64,000 nucleotides of DNA from Dipteris shenzhenensis (taxonomy: Eukaryota > Polypodiophyta > Polypodiopsida > Gleicheniales): the NCBI GenBank assembly GCA_047967505.1, contig CM106539.1. One strand, written 5' to 3'. The translations under genes and the position numbers were made by a program. The notes beneath the pieces were generated by a model. That model was not told the DNA's origin. It saw only the letters and a list, made by a program, of their open reading frames with translations, and made no database searches. Positions 32,849-44,570 of the stretch are shown piece after piece; the first letter of the stretch is position 1, and each line of letters begins with the position of its first letter.

Positions 32849-34704
32849 TATGGTGCTCCAAAGCCCTTGCATGTTGTCAAGGCAATAAGCCCTCCACATG
32901 TGAGGCATCCTCCATCTCCACTTTGTGAGTTTGAGAGCTATTGTAAGAGAGTTTCCTTCAAGAGAGATTTTCATTCATAGAGGTCTTCTTCTTCATGTGA
33001 GAGTTTTTTATTTGGTTGAGAGAGAGATTTCCATCATTCTTGAGAGAGTTCTTTTTTGTCCTTCAAGTTATTGGGTGAGAAAGTTCATTTTGTGTCTTCT
33101 TGAGAGTCTTCTATAAGGTTTTCTTGAGAGGATCTTAGAGGAAGCATGAGGTTTTCTTGAGAGGATCTGCAACCTCATGCTTCAGGCCTATGCCTCAAAG
33201 CTCTCAGCTCTAGCTCCCTAGCCCTCACGACAAGCAACCTACAGCAAAGGCTCTGACTGACTCGAGACTGCTACCTAAACACAGAGAGCAGTTGATCAAG
33301 CTCCATGCCACATCATCGAAAGTTGCCTTAGGCAAGAAAAACCACTCGGCCTGCTCCCTCAACGATGCTCATAGTAGCATATTGTTCGAGCTTTCCAACT
33401 CACCCAACGCCTCACCTCCATTGTGTTCCACGCTCACAATGCGTCACCCTATGCCATCTCTAATTGAGGCGACTCCTCCATGTAGTCTCTCAACTGTTCT
33501 TGGCGCTCCTTCCATAATGAATGCTCCGTGATCGGCTCTATAGCGTCAACCAATGACTTTAATCCATCTCGCCATCGCCAACCACTCATCCGGCTTTGTA
33601 ATTGCAACACTCATCTGTGCATCGCCAACCAAGGCTCCAACATACGAAGCTCCGCAATGACAGACTCTTGTGAAATGTCCGACTTCGCCACCTTCTCGCC
33701 GTGGATGTCAGAGAGCCATAACTCTTCTCTCTATTCTCTCTCTACATTCTCTCACCTCACCACTAGCTGCCACATGGCAAATAGGCCTCCACTTGGGTTA
33801 GCTTAAGTTAACCAGAGGTTAGGCTTATCCTCCCAGGATTGGTTAGCCTTAGTTAATCCTAACCATGGTTGCAACATCATGGTCAACTAACCGTGGCTTG
33901 GGTTGACTAAAGCTTTCCTAACTCAAGTCCAGTAAGCCACATCACTACTGCCACCTCACCTAACACATGGCAATGCCAGCCCACTATGCCACCTCAGCAA
34001 GTGTGCTTCATAGACACACTGTGTGCTCCAGCATATGCACACACAGGCCACATCATCAGTTCATTTTTTAGCACCCTTGAGGTCATATTCTTTCGTGGGC
34101 TCTATCTTTCAATCCAGCTAGAATTTGGAGATGCTCCAAAAACCAAAATCGCTCGCAGATTGCGCTCTATGCACCTATTACATCAATTCTAACTTTTGGG
34201 ATATTTAGTTTGCAGTATTTGCAGAAACCTCTCCATCGGCACCACTCCTGATTAGATCGCATCCTCTCCAAACCCAGCACAAACCTAATGAGGATAAAAT
34301 CTATTTTGTTGCTTTTTTCATATCATTCAATGTGTAGACTAGTTATAGGACTAGCTACCTTAGAGGAGATAATCCACAAAAGCCAATCTGAAGCCTCGCC
34401 CAAAAATTCCTTAGTTTCCAAATGATGTCAGTCCCTACAGAGCCTCTCATTGGCATTCATCTCACACATACTGACACATGTTTCATTCCTTGACAGAGGG
34501 CAGATTCACTCTTGTTGAGCCATTTGGCAGTTTGGGTTCCTAATTCAAGACAGTTGCACATTTGCACACACTTGCCACATTGTAAAGTCACTAGTTGACT
34601 ATTTTGGCATTCAGTTTTTGCACCACTTCTACAAACCTTGTAAAGCCTCTGGCTATCACCGGCACTTGGTTGCTATTTGTATATAGGATTTAATTTTTGG
34701 TGCA
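32849..34704 (+). other. Copia family C leader, no gene seen
   Basis: About 1.85 kb separates PBS and gag, unusually long for Copia, so it may contain an insertion. It includes repeated ttcttgagaga(g/t) phrases (32990-33165), a near-duplicate gaggttttcttgagaggatct at 33116/33150, and ggttag-rich stretches (33790-33900). No supported protein. Confidence 0.5.
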
Positions 34705-35600
34705 CCATGGCAAAAACACATGATGATGTCATATTTCTTGATCAGAGTAGCAAGCTTGATGATAACAACTATGGCAATTGGAAGTTCAAAATGCTGAACA
34801 TTTTTCAGCTGAAGAATGTGTGGGACATAGTCATAGAAGATGAAAAGAGACCGAGCTGACTTTCACAATGCCTCTTATGACAAATCAACAACTAGACCTC
34901 ACCAAGACATAGAAAGAGTGGGATACCAAGGCTCAACTTTCCTTGAATATCATCAACTTCAATGTAAAAGATATGATGATCCCTTAAAGACTTCAGTTGT
35001 ACTTGCTTGGAAAGCTTTGGAAAGGAGGTACAATGCCAACAACATGTCACATATTCTCTTGTTAGAGAATCAACTCAACAACACTCCAATGCTTCCAAAT
35101 GAATCAGGTCCTAACTTCTTACTCAGATTGAAGGACCTTGGTAATTAGCTCACATCACTGGGACATGACTAGTCCAACTTGCCATCAATGGACTTGGATC
35201 GGATTATGGATAGTTTGTGACCGCATTAGTCACTCAAGGTGCACCTCCAACATTTCAACTCATGTCAAACATGCTCATGCAGGAGCAATTGAGACATGGT
35301 CTCAAAACAGATTCGAAGAATCATGATGTTGCATTCACAGCAAGAGGAGGTACAAGAGGGTCATACAGGGGAAAAGGCAAGAATTTCGGACACTCTAGCA
35401 ATCAAGGAAGAGGTCAGTACTAGGGTAGACAATCTCCATCTTCATTGACTCATAGTCATGGTTCGCTTGCTCAGAGGGGGACATGGAATCCCAGAGGTAG
35501 AGGTAACTCTAGAAGAGGAGGAAATCAAGGAAGTACTCCTAGACACAAGGGAAATTGCAACTATTATGGCATCCCAGGCCATTGGGAACCAGAATAATGC
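34705..35600 (+). pseudogene. Copia family C gag
   Basis: Starts MAKTHDDVIFLDQSSKLDD and continues NYGNWKFKMLNIFQLKNVWD, the usual Copia gag opening. After a stop, a second frame (34840-35148) has VVLAWKALERRYNANNMSHI and LLRLKDLG (UBN2-like gag region). Then come a Gly/Arg-rich stretch (35217-35530) and a degenerate zinc knuckle near 35556-35605 (GNCNYYGIPGHW...C), in which one Cys is Tyr. Several stops and frameshifts make it non-functional. Confidence 0.8.
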
Positions 35601-38330
35601 AGAAAGAAACAAAGGGACTTAGGCAATGCAGGCCAGTCAAACAGGTCTCACAACCCTCATCGAGGAAACCATCATCAACAGCAATCCACCCACTATGCCT
35701 ATGATGAAGACAACTCTCAGGATATCAATACAAAGTTCTCCTATCGCAGTCTACATCTCGAATTCAGAAGGATGAGGACAGATGGTGGTTTGACTTTGGT
35801 GCAAGCAACCACATGACACCTGAGAAAGAATGGTTCTCTGATCTCCATCCCAATCGGAATCCAAAAGAGAACGTCATGATGGGGGATGACACACCCCACA
35901 AAATCGAAGGGATCGGCAGCATACCCTTGCATAGTAATGCAGGCACTGCAGGGAGCATTGGAGATGCGTTCTATGTCCCCACAATGGCACATAACCTTCT
36001 CTCGATTGGATAGATGATTGAGAGTGACATGGAAGTCGTCTTCAACAAGTATGGATGTACTATGAGAGAGCTCAAGAGTCCTGAATGCATCATTGCTTAG
36101 GGTGTTAAGATTGGAAGAATGTTCAAGCTTTCTTCTGCCATTCTGATCTAGAGAGCCCTAGCAGCTCATCATCAGAATCAAGATGCCTATTTGAGTACAT
36201 TATGGCACAAGAGGTATGGTCACCTCAACTTCAGAAGCCTTGTAGCCCTCAAAAAGACAAACATGGTATAGGGGCTTCCACAGTTGTACCTTTAAAAAGA
36301 TGTATGTGATGCTTGTTGCATGGGTAAGCAACACAGACAGCCCTTTCCAACATCTTCGACTTAAAGAACCGATGTTCTTCAGATCATCCATTCAGATCTA
36401 TGGGGTCTAGCTACTATACCGTCTCTTGGCAAGGCTTTATACGTCATGACCTTCATCAATGATTACTCAAAGAAGGCTTGGGTCTACTTCCTAAAATAGA
36501 AGTCTAATGCATTCAACACCTTCAAAGACTTCAAAGCCTTGGTAGAAAAGCAAACCGGCAAGTACCTAAAGATTCTCCGTTGTGACAATGGAGGTGAATA
36601 CAAGTCCACAGAGTTCAATGCCTTTTGTAGACACCATGGCATCACACGTCAGTTCACATGTAGGTATACCCCTCAGCAAAATGGGGTTGGTGAACAAAAG
36701 AACAGGGTGATTGCAGAGTCATCTAGGTGCATGCTTGATGAGAAGAATGTTCCAAGACAATATTGGGCCGAGGCATGTGACAGCTATGTACTTGATGAAC
36801 AGGAGTCCCACTGCTTCATTGCAAGATATAACACCAGAAGAGGCATTCACAGGAACTAAGCCCTTTATTGTTCACTTGAGAGTATTTGGCTCTCTTTCTT
36901 ATGCTCATGTTCTTGACGCACTTAGGACTAAACTTGATGTCAAATCAATCAAGTGTGTGGATATGCTACAGAGTCGAAGGGATATCGACTCTATGAAACA
37001 GTCAAGCAGAATTTGATTATATCTAGGGATGTTATCATTGACAAGGCCTTCATCATACTTTGATAGTCCGACTACAGTTCTTACTCCACCTTAGCCAGCA
37101 GTGCCAGAGATACATGAGATTTCTTTGCCTACAGAGTTAGATAGTATGCAGTCCACAGTGACCACTTGGAGTAAAGGTAAAGAAAAGGTTCTTGACATGA
37201 TGGGGATACAGCAACTACCATGTTCATCACCGAGATTCCTGAAAGCTTCACTTCCAATCTCAGAAGATCTGCTCATGATCGAAAGACACCTGAGAGGTGG
37301 ACCTACAAGAGCAACTATGCATTCATGGCCAAAGTGATGGAGTTTGATGAGCCAACCTCCTTCAAAGATGCAGTGCAAGTCCCTGAGTGGAAACATGCAA
37401 TGGATGAAGAGTACAATGCTCTTCTCAAGAATCAAACTTGGACCTTGACAGATCTTCCTACAGAGAAGAAGCCCATAGGATGCAAATGGGTTTACAAAGT
37501 CAAACTCAACTCAGCTGGTGAGGTTGATAGATACAAGGCCAGGTTGGTAGCTAAGGGATATGCCCAAGAGTATGGCACAAATTATGAGAAGACCTTTGCA
37601 CCAGTTGCAAAGATGACTACCGTCAGGATAGCCATAGCTCTTGCAGCTCACTTTGATTGGCCCATCCACTAGATGGATGTGAAGAATGCCTTCCTCAATG
37701 ATTTTCTAGATGAAGAAATCTACATGATACAGCCTCTAGGATATGCTATTACTGGGATGGAAAAGAAGGTCTACAAGTTGCAGAAATAACTTTATGGTTT
37801 GAAACAAGCTCCTCGTGCATGGAATGCAAGGATTCATCGTCACTTTCTGACATCTGGTTTTCAGCCATCAAATTCACATCCATCTCTTTACATCACAAAA
37901 ACTACAGAAGACATCCTTCTTGTAATACTCTATGTTGATGACTTTATCATCACCAGCTCCAATGGACATCTCATCTCAGAAACAAAGAGTCAGCTTACCT
38001 CAGAGTTTGACATGAAGGATATGGGAGAACTCCATGATTTTCTTGGTATAGAAATATGAAGAGATGATACAGGGATCACACTTTCTCAGGGAAAGTACAC
38101 TCAAAAGATACTTAAGTAGTTTTATCTACATGACTGCAAGCCACTCCCTACTCCTATGGAATGCAATATCAAGTTGTCACCACTTGACACCTCTCCAGCT
38201 TCAGATCCTCTACAGTACAAACAACTCACTAGCAGCTTGATCTATTTGACTATCACCAGGCTGGACATATCCTATGCAGTTGGTGTCCTTAGCGTCAGCA
38301 ACTTGATGACCCCTGACTAGTGTGAACCAC
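35600..38330 (+). pseudogene. Copia family C pol (protease, integrase, RT), 3' truncated
   Basis: Protease: WWFDFGASNHMTPEKEW near 35782, with the catalytic DSG changed to DFG. The pre-integrase and zinc region follows (LWHKRYGHLNFRSL at about 36200; CDACCMGKQHRQPF at about 36307). Integrase core: IHSDLWG, FINDYSKKAW, RCDNGGEYKS (36577) and YTPQQNGVGEQKNR, holding the three acidic positions. RT: 37220-37672 (WVYKVKLNSAGEVDRYKARL), then MDVKNAFLND, LKQAPRAWN and ILYVDDFIITSS (YVDD box, about 37930). It ends near DISYAVGVLS at 38284, where RNase H should begin. About ten stops or shifts are scattered along it. Confidence 0.85.
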
Positions 38331-38894
38331 CACACCTCATGACCATGCTCCAATTCTATTTACTCTTCCATAGGTGAGGGACCCACCAAAATGAACCCAA
38401 ATTTATTTGGATTCTTAAAGTCATGGTCATTAATGATACATGGCAGTGAAAAGGCCAATGTGACTACCTAATAATATTTTAAAGGATTCCGCTATCACTT
38501 GGCAATGGAACGTGGGACTCGAGGCTCCTTAAAAACTTCCAACGACCCGCTCGGAACAATTAGGTGCGAGCGGCAGGTTGGATCATTTGGAATTTTGAAT
38601 GCTCATGCCTCATCGCTAGAGCCAAAGGTTCCCGTGACGATCTGTTAGCCCGTATTCGCTGCAGTAACTCTTCAGAATCCAGACTCTATCCAATGCATGA
38701 ACCTTTGCAGAATGCTCCGCAACCGCTGAGGCAAATACAATCTTATCTGACCTATGAATCATGCACGGTCGGATTCTCACCAGCCAGTTGGCTGCCAACA
38801 AGCTCTCAAGCACGCCGTGAGACTCCTGATTACATCCAAATAAATAGCCCACCTGGTCACAACTTGAAATCACTTTGAACTCTCACTGGCAACC
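38331..38894 (+). promoter_or_regulatory. Upstream region of the dirigent-like gene
   Basis: The 560 bases between the truncated Copia and the start codon are unlike the transposon. An AAATAAATAG TATA-like word lies at 38838-38847, about 50 bases before the ATG. No longer frame is supported. The promoter role is inferred from position. Confidence 0.3.
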
Positions 38895-39431
38895 ATGGCT
38901 GCGAGATTTCGCGCTGGAGTAACCATCGTCTTCTTCTTCCTCTTTCGCGCTTGCTCTTCGATCCCCTCCACCACTTCCACGAAGCACAAGAGCTTGACAT
39001 TCTACCTTCATGACATCCTCACCCCCACAAACTACTCCCGGCCCACAGCCAAAGCTGTTGCAGGTCCTGCCGGCGCGGATGGTAGCTTCTTTGGCTCAGT
39101 AGTTGTCATTGACGACAAAATCACTGCTGGCCCCGACTTTCATTCTAAGGAGCTCGGTCGTGCCCGCGGTTATTACATCGAGGACGCCCTTGACGGAGAA
39201 CCCGTCAGCCTGCTGTTCGCCTTCACCGTAAGTTTTACTAGTGGTCGTCACAATGGAAGCACTCTCTCCATCTTCGGTCAAGACCCTATCTTTGAATCCG
39301 AACGATTTCTACCAGTGGTGGGCGGCACTAAGCACTTCGAAATGGTCCGTGGGACGGCAAGGATAGAGACTGTTATACTCGATGGTTTTAACGCAATCAT
39401 CCAGGTGACTGTCAAGCTTGTGTATCCATAA
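38895..39431 (+). CDS. Dirigent-like secreted protein
   Basis: An intact single-exon frame of 178 residues. Dirigent proteins are secreted beta-barrels that steer stereoselective coupling of radicals such as coniferyl alcohol in lignan or lignin formation. Residues 1-22 (MAARFRAGVTIVFFFLFRAC) look like a signal peptide. The family signatures follow in order: LTFYLHDILTP (about 34-44), GSFFGSVVVIDDKITAGPD (about 62-80), SKELGRARGYYIEDA, LLFAFTVSFTSGRHNGSTLS with the NGSTL motif, FLPVVGGTKHFEMVRGTAR, and a terminal VTVKLVYP. The length is typical. The ATG sits in a good plant context (caaccATGgct). Codon use is GC-richer than the surroundings, unlike the decayed elements on either side. The subfamily and substrate cannot be set from sequence. 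It is the only likely host gene in the window. Confidence 0.93.
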   Translation: MAARFRAGVTIVFFFLFRACSSIPSTTSTKHKSLTFYLHDILTPTNYSRPTAKAVAGPAGADGSFFGSVVVIDDKITAGPDFHSKELGRARGYYIEDALDGEPVSLLFAFTVSFTSGRHNGSTLSIFGQDPIFESERFLPVVGGTKHFEMVRGTARIETVILDGFNAIIQVTVKLVYP

Positions 39432-39543
39432 GCTCGACTGTGTTCCAGCGTTTTAGAGGACGTCACCCCACGGAGGAGATAACTGTCAGCTTGTGTATCC
39501 GTAAGCTCGACTGTGTTTCAGCGTTTTAGAGGAGGTCACCCCA
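39408..39543 (+). repeat. 74-bp tandem duplication over the dirigent stop codon
   Basis: actgtcaagcttgtgtatcc (39408) and actgtcagcttgtgtatcc (39482) both continue into taagctcgactgtgtt(c/t)cagcg and ttttagagga(c/g)gtcacccca. Copy 1 supplies the last codons, the stop and early 3' UTR. Copy 2 repeats them as pure UTR. Confidence 0.9.
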
Positions 39544-39817
39544 CCCACATCTTCGCTTTAGATATAGCTTAATTATCTCACCTCCGCCAGAGTGCAAATG
39601 CGGACGGATGCTCGATATGATCCCAGTGTATTCATCGAAACTCAGGAGCTCGGATAATCTTACGTAAGACAGTTCATACTTTAAAAGTGCGTGTGTTACG
39701 CTTTCTGCTCAGTGCGTCTCGTACAATATGGTGTTGTAACCCTCTGCCCAAAGGCCATCCTTACCAAGGGAGCATGAATGCTAGGGAGGGCACTCGGAAC
39801 TTCCTATTTGTGTTTTG

Positions 39818-39835
39818 TGTGTGTGTGTGTGTGTC

Positions 39836-39872
<37 letters not shown>
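39818..39872. repeat. (GT)n followed by (GA)n microsatellite
   Basis: A (GT)n run interrupted by a single C (39818-39849) leads directly into (GA)n (39849-39871). A plus frame through it is a composition artefact. Confidence 0.95.
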
Positions 39873-40399
39873 CTAAAGTATAATTTTGGAAAAAATGGTA
39901 AATATGGAGAACTTTCTCAGAAATCACATAAGCTCCCATACAAGCTCTCCTAGGGTCACATAAGAAGTTTCCACCTTGAAGGCTTTTCTTAATGATCACC
40001 GTCAAGTTTCCCTTCCAATGTTCATGGATATTTGTAGATAGAGAAATCTACAACTTTCTAAAAGGGGGGTTTGTTCTAAACTTTTCAAGTGTTAAGAGTT
40101 TTTTAAGTCATATTTCATTTTAGGAAAACAAGAGAACCACTACAATCCTTGAGTTACTGTTCATATATGCAGATTGCTAACTATAGATAGAACTACTATG
40201 TTTTATTTGAAGAATTGCAATAATTCTTGAATAAATGTATGATGTCTATAGTTCATATAACATACACGTCAAATCTCATGTATGTTAGGTCATGAAATTT
40301 GATTGATGTCAGGTGAAATGCTATAGAATCCATGGATAGTTCTTGTGAGGGATGAATTGTTCTTATTTCAACGGGTTGTATAGGAAATTGGTGCCTTGT
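39873..40399. other. AT-rich spacer, nothing recognised
   Basis: Non-coding sequence between the dirigent 3' region and the helicase module. No repeat or motif is supportable. Confidence 0.4.
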
Positions 40400-41580
40400 G
40401 ATTGTGTTTAAGTAGTTTTTTCTAATTTGAAATTCTCTTGTGATTTAGTGAATAGGTGTTTAAATGAACTAAATATTGGAATTGTGCAAATTCGTGTGTT
40501 TGAAGTATGCTTGTATTTTGGTATTGTTGGTGTTAAACAAGATCCAAACTCTATTTTTATTTTTTGAAATATTTGAATCTTTGAATATGCCATTAGTGTC
40601 GTTCATCAAACCATCGGCAATATCTAGGTTTATTGAACAAATTTTAACAATCATACTTGGACTTAGGTGTAAATTTTGTGTAAACTTGCAATGTTCTTTG
40701 CATTGTTAGGTGACATTATTATTTTGTTGCATGGTTTGGGTCATTTGTCTATTGCATGAAGGATATGTGGATAATCTTCAAGTAGATAAAAAATTTCCTT
40801 ATTGTGGATGTCTTTGATTGCATTAGTGTAGAGAGGTATGGACTTTTTTGCATTTGAAATGGTTTTCGACAATATTGTTGATTTAACAATCATACTTGGC
40901 CTTAGGTGTAGATTTTTGTGTAAACTTGTAGAGTTCTTTGCATTGTTAAGTGGAATTATGATTTTGTTGCATGTTTTGTGTCTTTTGTCTATTGCATGAA
41001 GGATATGTGGATAGTCCTCAAGTAAATAAAAAATTTCCTTGTTGTGGATGTCTTTGGTTGTAGTAGTGTAGAAGTATTGATTTTTTTGTATTTGGAATGG
41101 TTTTTGATAATATTGTTGATTTAATATAGAGATGTTTGCTATTGTTTGTTTGCCTACTCTTACTTTACTTAGAAGTTATATAAAGTGATTGTGTTTTTAT
41201 CATATTGGAATGTTAAGTTCATATATCATTATGTTGTCCTTTCAAGAAAATGTGGTTATTTTTTATGATTGTTCTGTGAATAGCTAAGAGTCTATAATGG
41301 TTGGGCTAGCTTGGCATAGGTCTCCAACAAGAAGATATCCATGCCTCCAAATGATTGCATGTGGGTATGTTTTATTTCTTGTAGTCTTGTTTCAGTTGCA
41401 ATAAATGTGCTATGGCCAATCAGGGAGACTATGTCAAAAACAACTAATTCGAGGTCTTTGTATAGTTGTAATAGTTTTTGTAATTTTTCGGCTGATAGAC
41501 TTATTGGGTTTTGAATCTTCTTTTGTTTGCAACATTTAATGTATGCTTCTCAAAAGGGATTTATGTTAATATCATTTTGC
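40400..41580 (-). pseudogene. PIF1/Helitron-type helicase remnant, copy B
   Basis: The minus strand encodes the helicase part downstream of Walker A: near 41480-41300, SLSAEKLQKLLQLYKDLELV, VVFDIVSLIGHSTF (Walker B, with DE changed to DI) and HMQSFGGMDIF. Near 40654-40469 it encodes NLDIADGLMNDTNGIF, matching copy A NLDIEDGLVNGAKGIF at 44890. Walker A itself is missing: sequence passes from the DUF6570-like part (ends 41592) almost directly to the segment before Walker B. A 239-bp duplication (40644-41121) disrupts the middle. Non-functional. Confidence 0.75.
40644..41121. repeat. 239-bp tandem duplication inside helicase copy B
   Basis: Copies at 40644-40882 and 40883-41121 share ttaacaatcatacttgg, ttgtctattgcatgaaggat and aaaaaatttcctt, ending gacaatattgttgattt / gataatattgttgattt. 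The two copies are similar throughout. Confidence 0.9.
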
Positions 41581-41591
41581 AAGTACAGTGG

Positions 41592-42846
41592 TTATTTCAT
41601 TAGTTTTGTGAGAGCCATCATTGTGAATGTTGAACGCATGACTCCACTCATGTAACTATGTTTGTATGATAGTTTGTGTTTCAATGGCGCTATTGCTACA
41701 GTTTCATCTTCTCCTAAGAAGTGTGGAAGTACTTGTGCTTTACTAACATTCGTGAGTGCGTTAACTACACTACCATGAAGGCCATACTGACCTTCATATG
41801 TCAATTCACAAATTTGTGCAAAAGGAATGTCATTGAGTTGACTTGTGTAATTTGTTTTTCTTGCCATTTTCATATTTTTTGAGTATGTTGTTCGTACTTT
41901 ATTAATTTTAACATCTTTATAGCAAATTGAACATAAGTAACTTGTTTTTGTCTTTGAGGTCATAATGTTAACACCATTTTTATGCAAAAATATTGCCATG
42001 TTCTCCTTTAATTTTTAAATCTTTGAGAAGAACTTCAACCATCCATAACAAATACAAGGAAAGTTGGGAGTATCTATAAAAAAATTTTAGTGTATTTCTT
42101 TCAATGAAGAATTGTGTTTTTTTCTTTTTTTTTTGAAGAGAATCTTATTTTCTAAAGTTGGTGTTATATGTTCAAACAATGTACGAAGATTGTCATTTGT
42201 TCTTATAGTAGTTCTTATTTTGTGTATTTTGTTTAAAACCTTGGTTATTGTGTATGAAATTTCCAAAGCACAATTAAAGAAAAGAGGAGTTACCTCTTTT
42301 GTTGTTGAGGTTGGATTGTTTTGAAGTAGTTCTTCTAATTTAGCTTCATCTATCATAGACCATGCTTGGTATATGCTCTTTCCTTGTAAATGTATTAATG
42401 GTGTTATTATTGGGTACTTAGTCGATTCTTCCAAGAGTAAAGTATCAATAATTTTTAAATTTTTTTTCACCTATTGTGATTTTTGGTGACATCTTAAACC
42501 CATTGTAGTGAACCAAGGCAAAAGAAGATCCAAAGATTGAATAGTAATGTTGAAGAAAATTTACAATCAACACATGAGATGTTGAGGACATTTCAGCTAG
42601 GTTATGAGCATCTTGTATAGATAGTGTTTTTTTTGCACTAGTTGAAGCTAACAAGTTCCAAGTATTGCTTTGATTTATGCTTATACTTTTTATATCAAAA
42701 AATGTAGTCTCTAGAAGTTGTTGATAAGACAAGCTTGGAAAGAACTCTTGAAGACAAACAATGATATTATTATTTGATGGGTGTTCAGTGATGAAGCATT
42801 TGTTCAATGATAAATGTCTACATTTTAGAAGTTCAAGAATATTCAT
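41592..42846 (-). pseudogene. Helitron-type N-terminal (DUF6570-like) region, copy B
   Basis: Three minus-strand frames in order. Frame 42445-42846 (133 aa) carries ITEHPSNNNIIVCLQEFFPS and VNFLQHYYSIFGSSFALVHY. Frame 42087-42470 has PLFFNCALEISYTITKVLNK. Frame 41592-41999 (135 aa) has YLCSICYKDVKINKV (a CxxC pair), LNDIPFAQICELTYEGQYGL, HGSVVNA and LKHKLSYKHSYMSG. The last block matches the cysteine-containing DUF6570-type region found before the Rep domain of Helitron helicase proteins. The Rep (HUH) domain is absent: helicase sequence follows at once. Stops and shifts separate the frames. Confidence 0.7.
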
Positions 42847-42949
42847 TATAGTTAGGTGTTTCTTTGAACTTATAGAATGAGTGTCTTAGAATAGATCAAA
42901 ATGGAACAAAAAGCAAGTATTTTGTAGCAATATGAAGAAAAGTAAATGC

Positions 42950-43990
42950 TTACAAATTAAGGAATAAGATCACATATTTGAGCCGCTCAAATGCAATCAC
43001 AAACCCGGAGCTATTAATAGTGAAGCTTTCACTAGGTTTGCAAGTTTTGAGCCTACTACATGCTTCCATAAGATCTTTCTCATATAATTGGAGGAATGGA
43101 ACTTCAAAAGAAAGTATAATGTCCACATAAGGGCCTCTAACATGAATTGTAATAGCTTCTCCACCACGTTGCACAATGTCTCCAGTCAAGCAAGGGACTT
43201 GTGCTAGCTGAGGAGCTTTGCAAGAATAATAGTATGGATGCAATGGATTGTGACTAACTCAAAATCCTCCGCACATCTCGCAAATGTGCTCTAGCAAGTC
43301 AGCATTGACTTGGGTAAAACGCAAAATGCCAATTACTTGCAAGCACATTTAATGAAGGTTAATAAAGCAACAACAAAAAATTTGGTGTTATTATAATTAC
43401 CTTTGTTCCACAGCCTAGGCGAGAGACTTGCGCCATGAAAGCTTGTTTCAATTCATCTTTTGTTGGTTCGTTGGGCACCTCTGCAAGAATAGTGAAGTCA
43501 AAAACACAAACATAACAACACCTTCTTCATTGAATTCTTGTACTAGTTAAGTGAGAGTGTGTTTTCTTTTGTTGACAAAAGAGAGCTGCAAGAATTAAAA
43601 ATAAAATTTGAAATGATTCAAGTTCGAAAACAAAACAAATTAATATGTATGATTCAAGAACTCCAATTTACCGCAACCCTATCTTCATCGTGTGGTCCGT
43701 CTGCTACAATGATTTGATCTGCCATACCTTCATTGCTTGGCACTTTGATTATCACTATTACAATTGTCCCCATGACATTAGGAACATTTAATTTTCCATA
43801 GTTTATCATCTTTGCTGCCCAAGGAACATACTTGCAAATTGGATGGTTAGGCAACAAGCGAAGGTTTCCTTCGAAAGGTTCTCCTCAAATGATGCATGTT
43901 GTTGCATCAACAAGTAGAGAAAACTTTGAAGTCCCACCCTCGGTTATTCCCCTTGGAACCACAATTTCTCCCTCAACTCTATTAAACTCA
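42950..43990 (-). pseudogene. Unrecognised multi-part protein module, copy B
   Basis: Three minus-strand pieces lie in order as exon-like blocks. The first (about 43985-43654) has ITEGGTSKFSLLVDATT, then GEPFEGNLRLLPNHP and YVPWAAKMINYG, with one in-frame TGA. The second (about 43500-43415) has EVPNEPTKDELKQAFMAQVS, ending next to a GT. The third (42950-43243) has YSCKAPQLAQVPCLTGDIVQ and FEVPFLQLYEKDLMEACSRL. The first two have counterparts at 47410-46850, giving a conserved pair. The family is not recognised. The spacing with AT-rich gaps suggests introns or relics of them. Confidence 0.45.
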
Positions 43991-43999
43991 CCAATTTGC

Positions 44000-44570
44000 A
44001 AGAAATTCACAAATTTATGAATATATATGCTGAGGGAATGAGTAAGGTCACTATGTGGGAACAAAACTTGTATGTGAAGTCACCTTTTAAAATGGTTGGG
44101 TGCTTGGGATCTGCAACTTTTTATGTACCATACTTGCAAAGCAATTTCCCCTTGAAAATAAATCTATGAGGAGTGCAATCAGATAATTGTGTAATTGGTT
44201 GGATTAATTGTCAAGAAGTGAAGTGTAGATGAGGGAGTGGTCAGACCAGTAAATGTAATTAGTGCTATGCGAGTTAAGTTATTTTTTGTTGTCCATATTT
44301 GACCAATAAAGGATTTGTATATTGTTGTGGGCGTTTGTATTAACTATGTGAGATTGTTTTCTTAGATGAAAGAGTTTAGTTTAGATGCCCTTGTTGTATG
44401 AGTGCTAAGGTCAATGTTGAAGTCTTCGCCTATGTATGTATGTATTTGATTAGGTACTTGGGATAGCATATGTGCAATTATTGTGAGAAGATATATTGTT
44501 TATGATTTCGTGGATTTGTAAATGTTGATTACAACAATTGGATGTTGACATTGTTTGTGTTGGTAAATTG
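44000..44570. other. AT-rich spacer between helicase copies
   Basis: No coding signal recognised. It separates copy B (ends ~43990) from the 3' end of copy A helicase (~44571). Confidence 0.4.

Noticed and set aside
39687-39953. 88-residue frame over the GT/GA microsatellite
   Set aside because: Val/Cys and Glu/Arg runs follow from the dinucleotide repeats.
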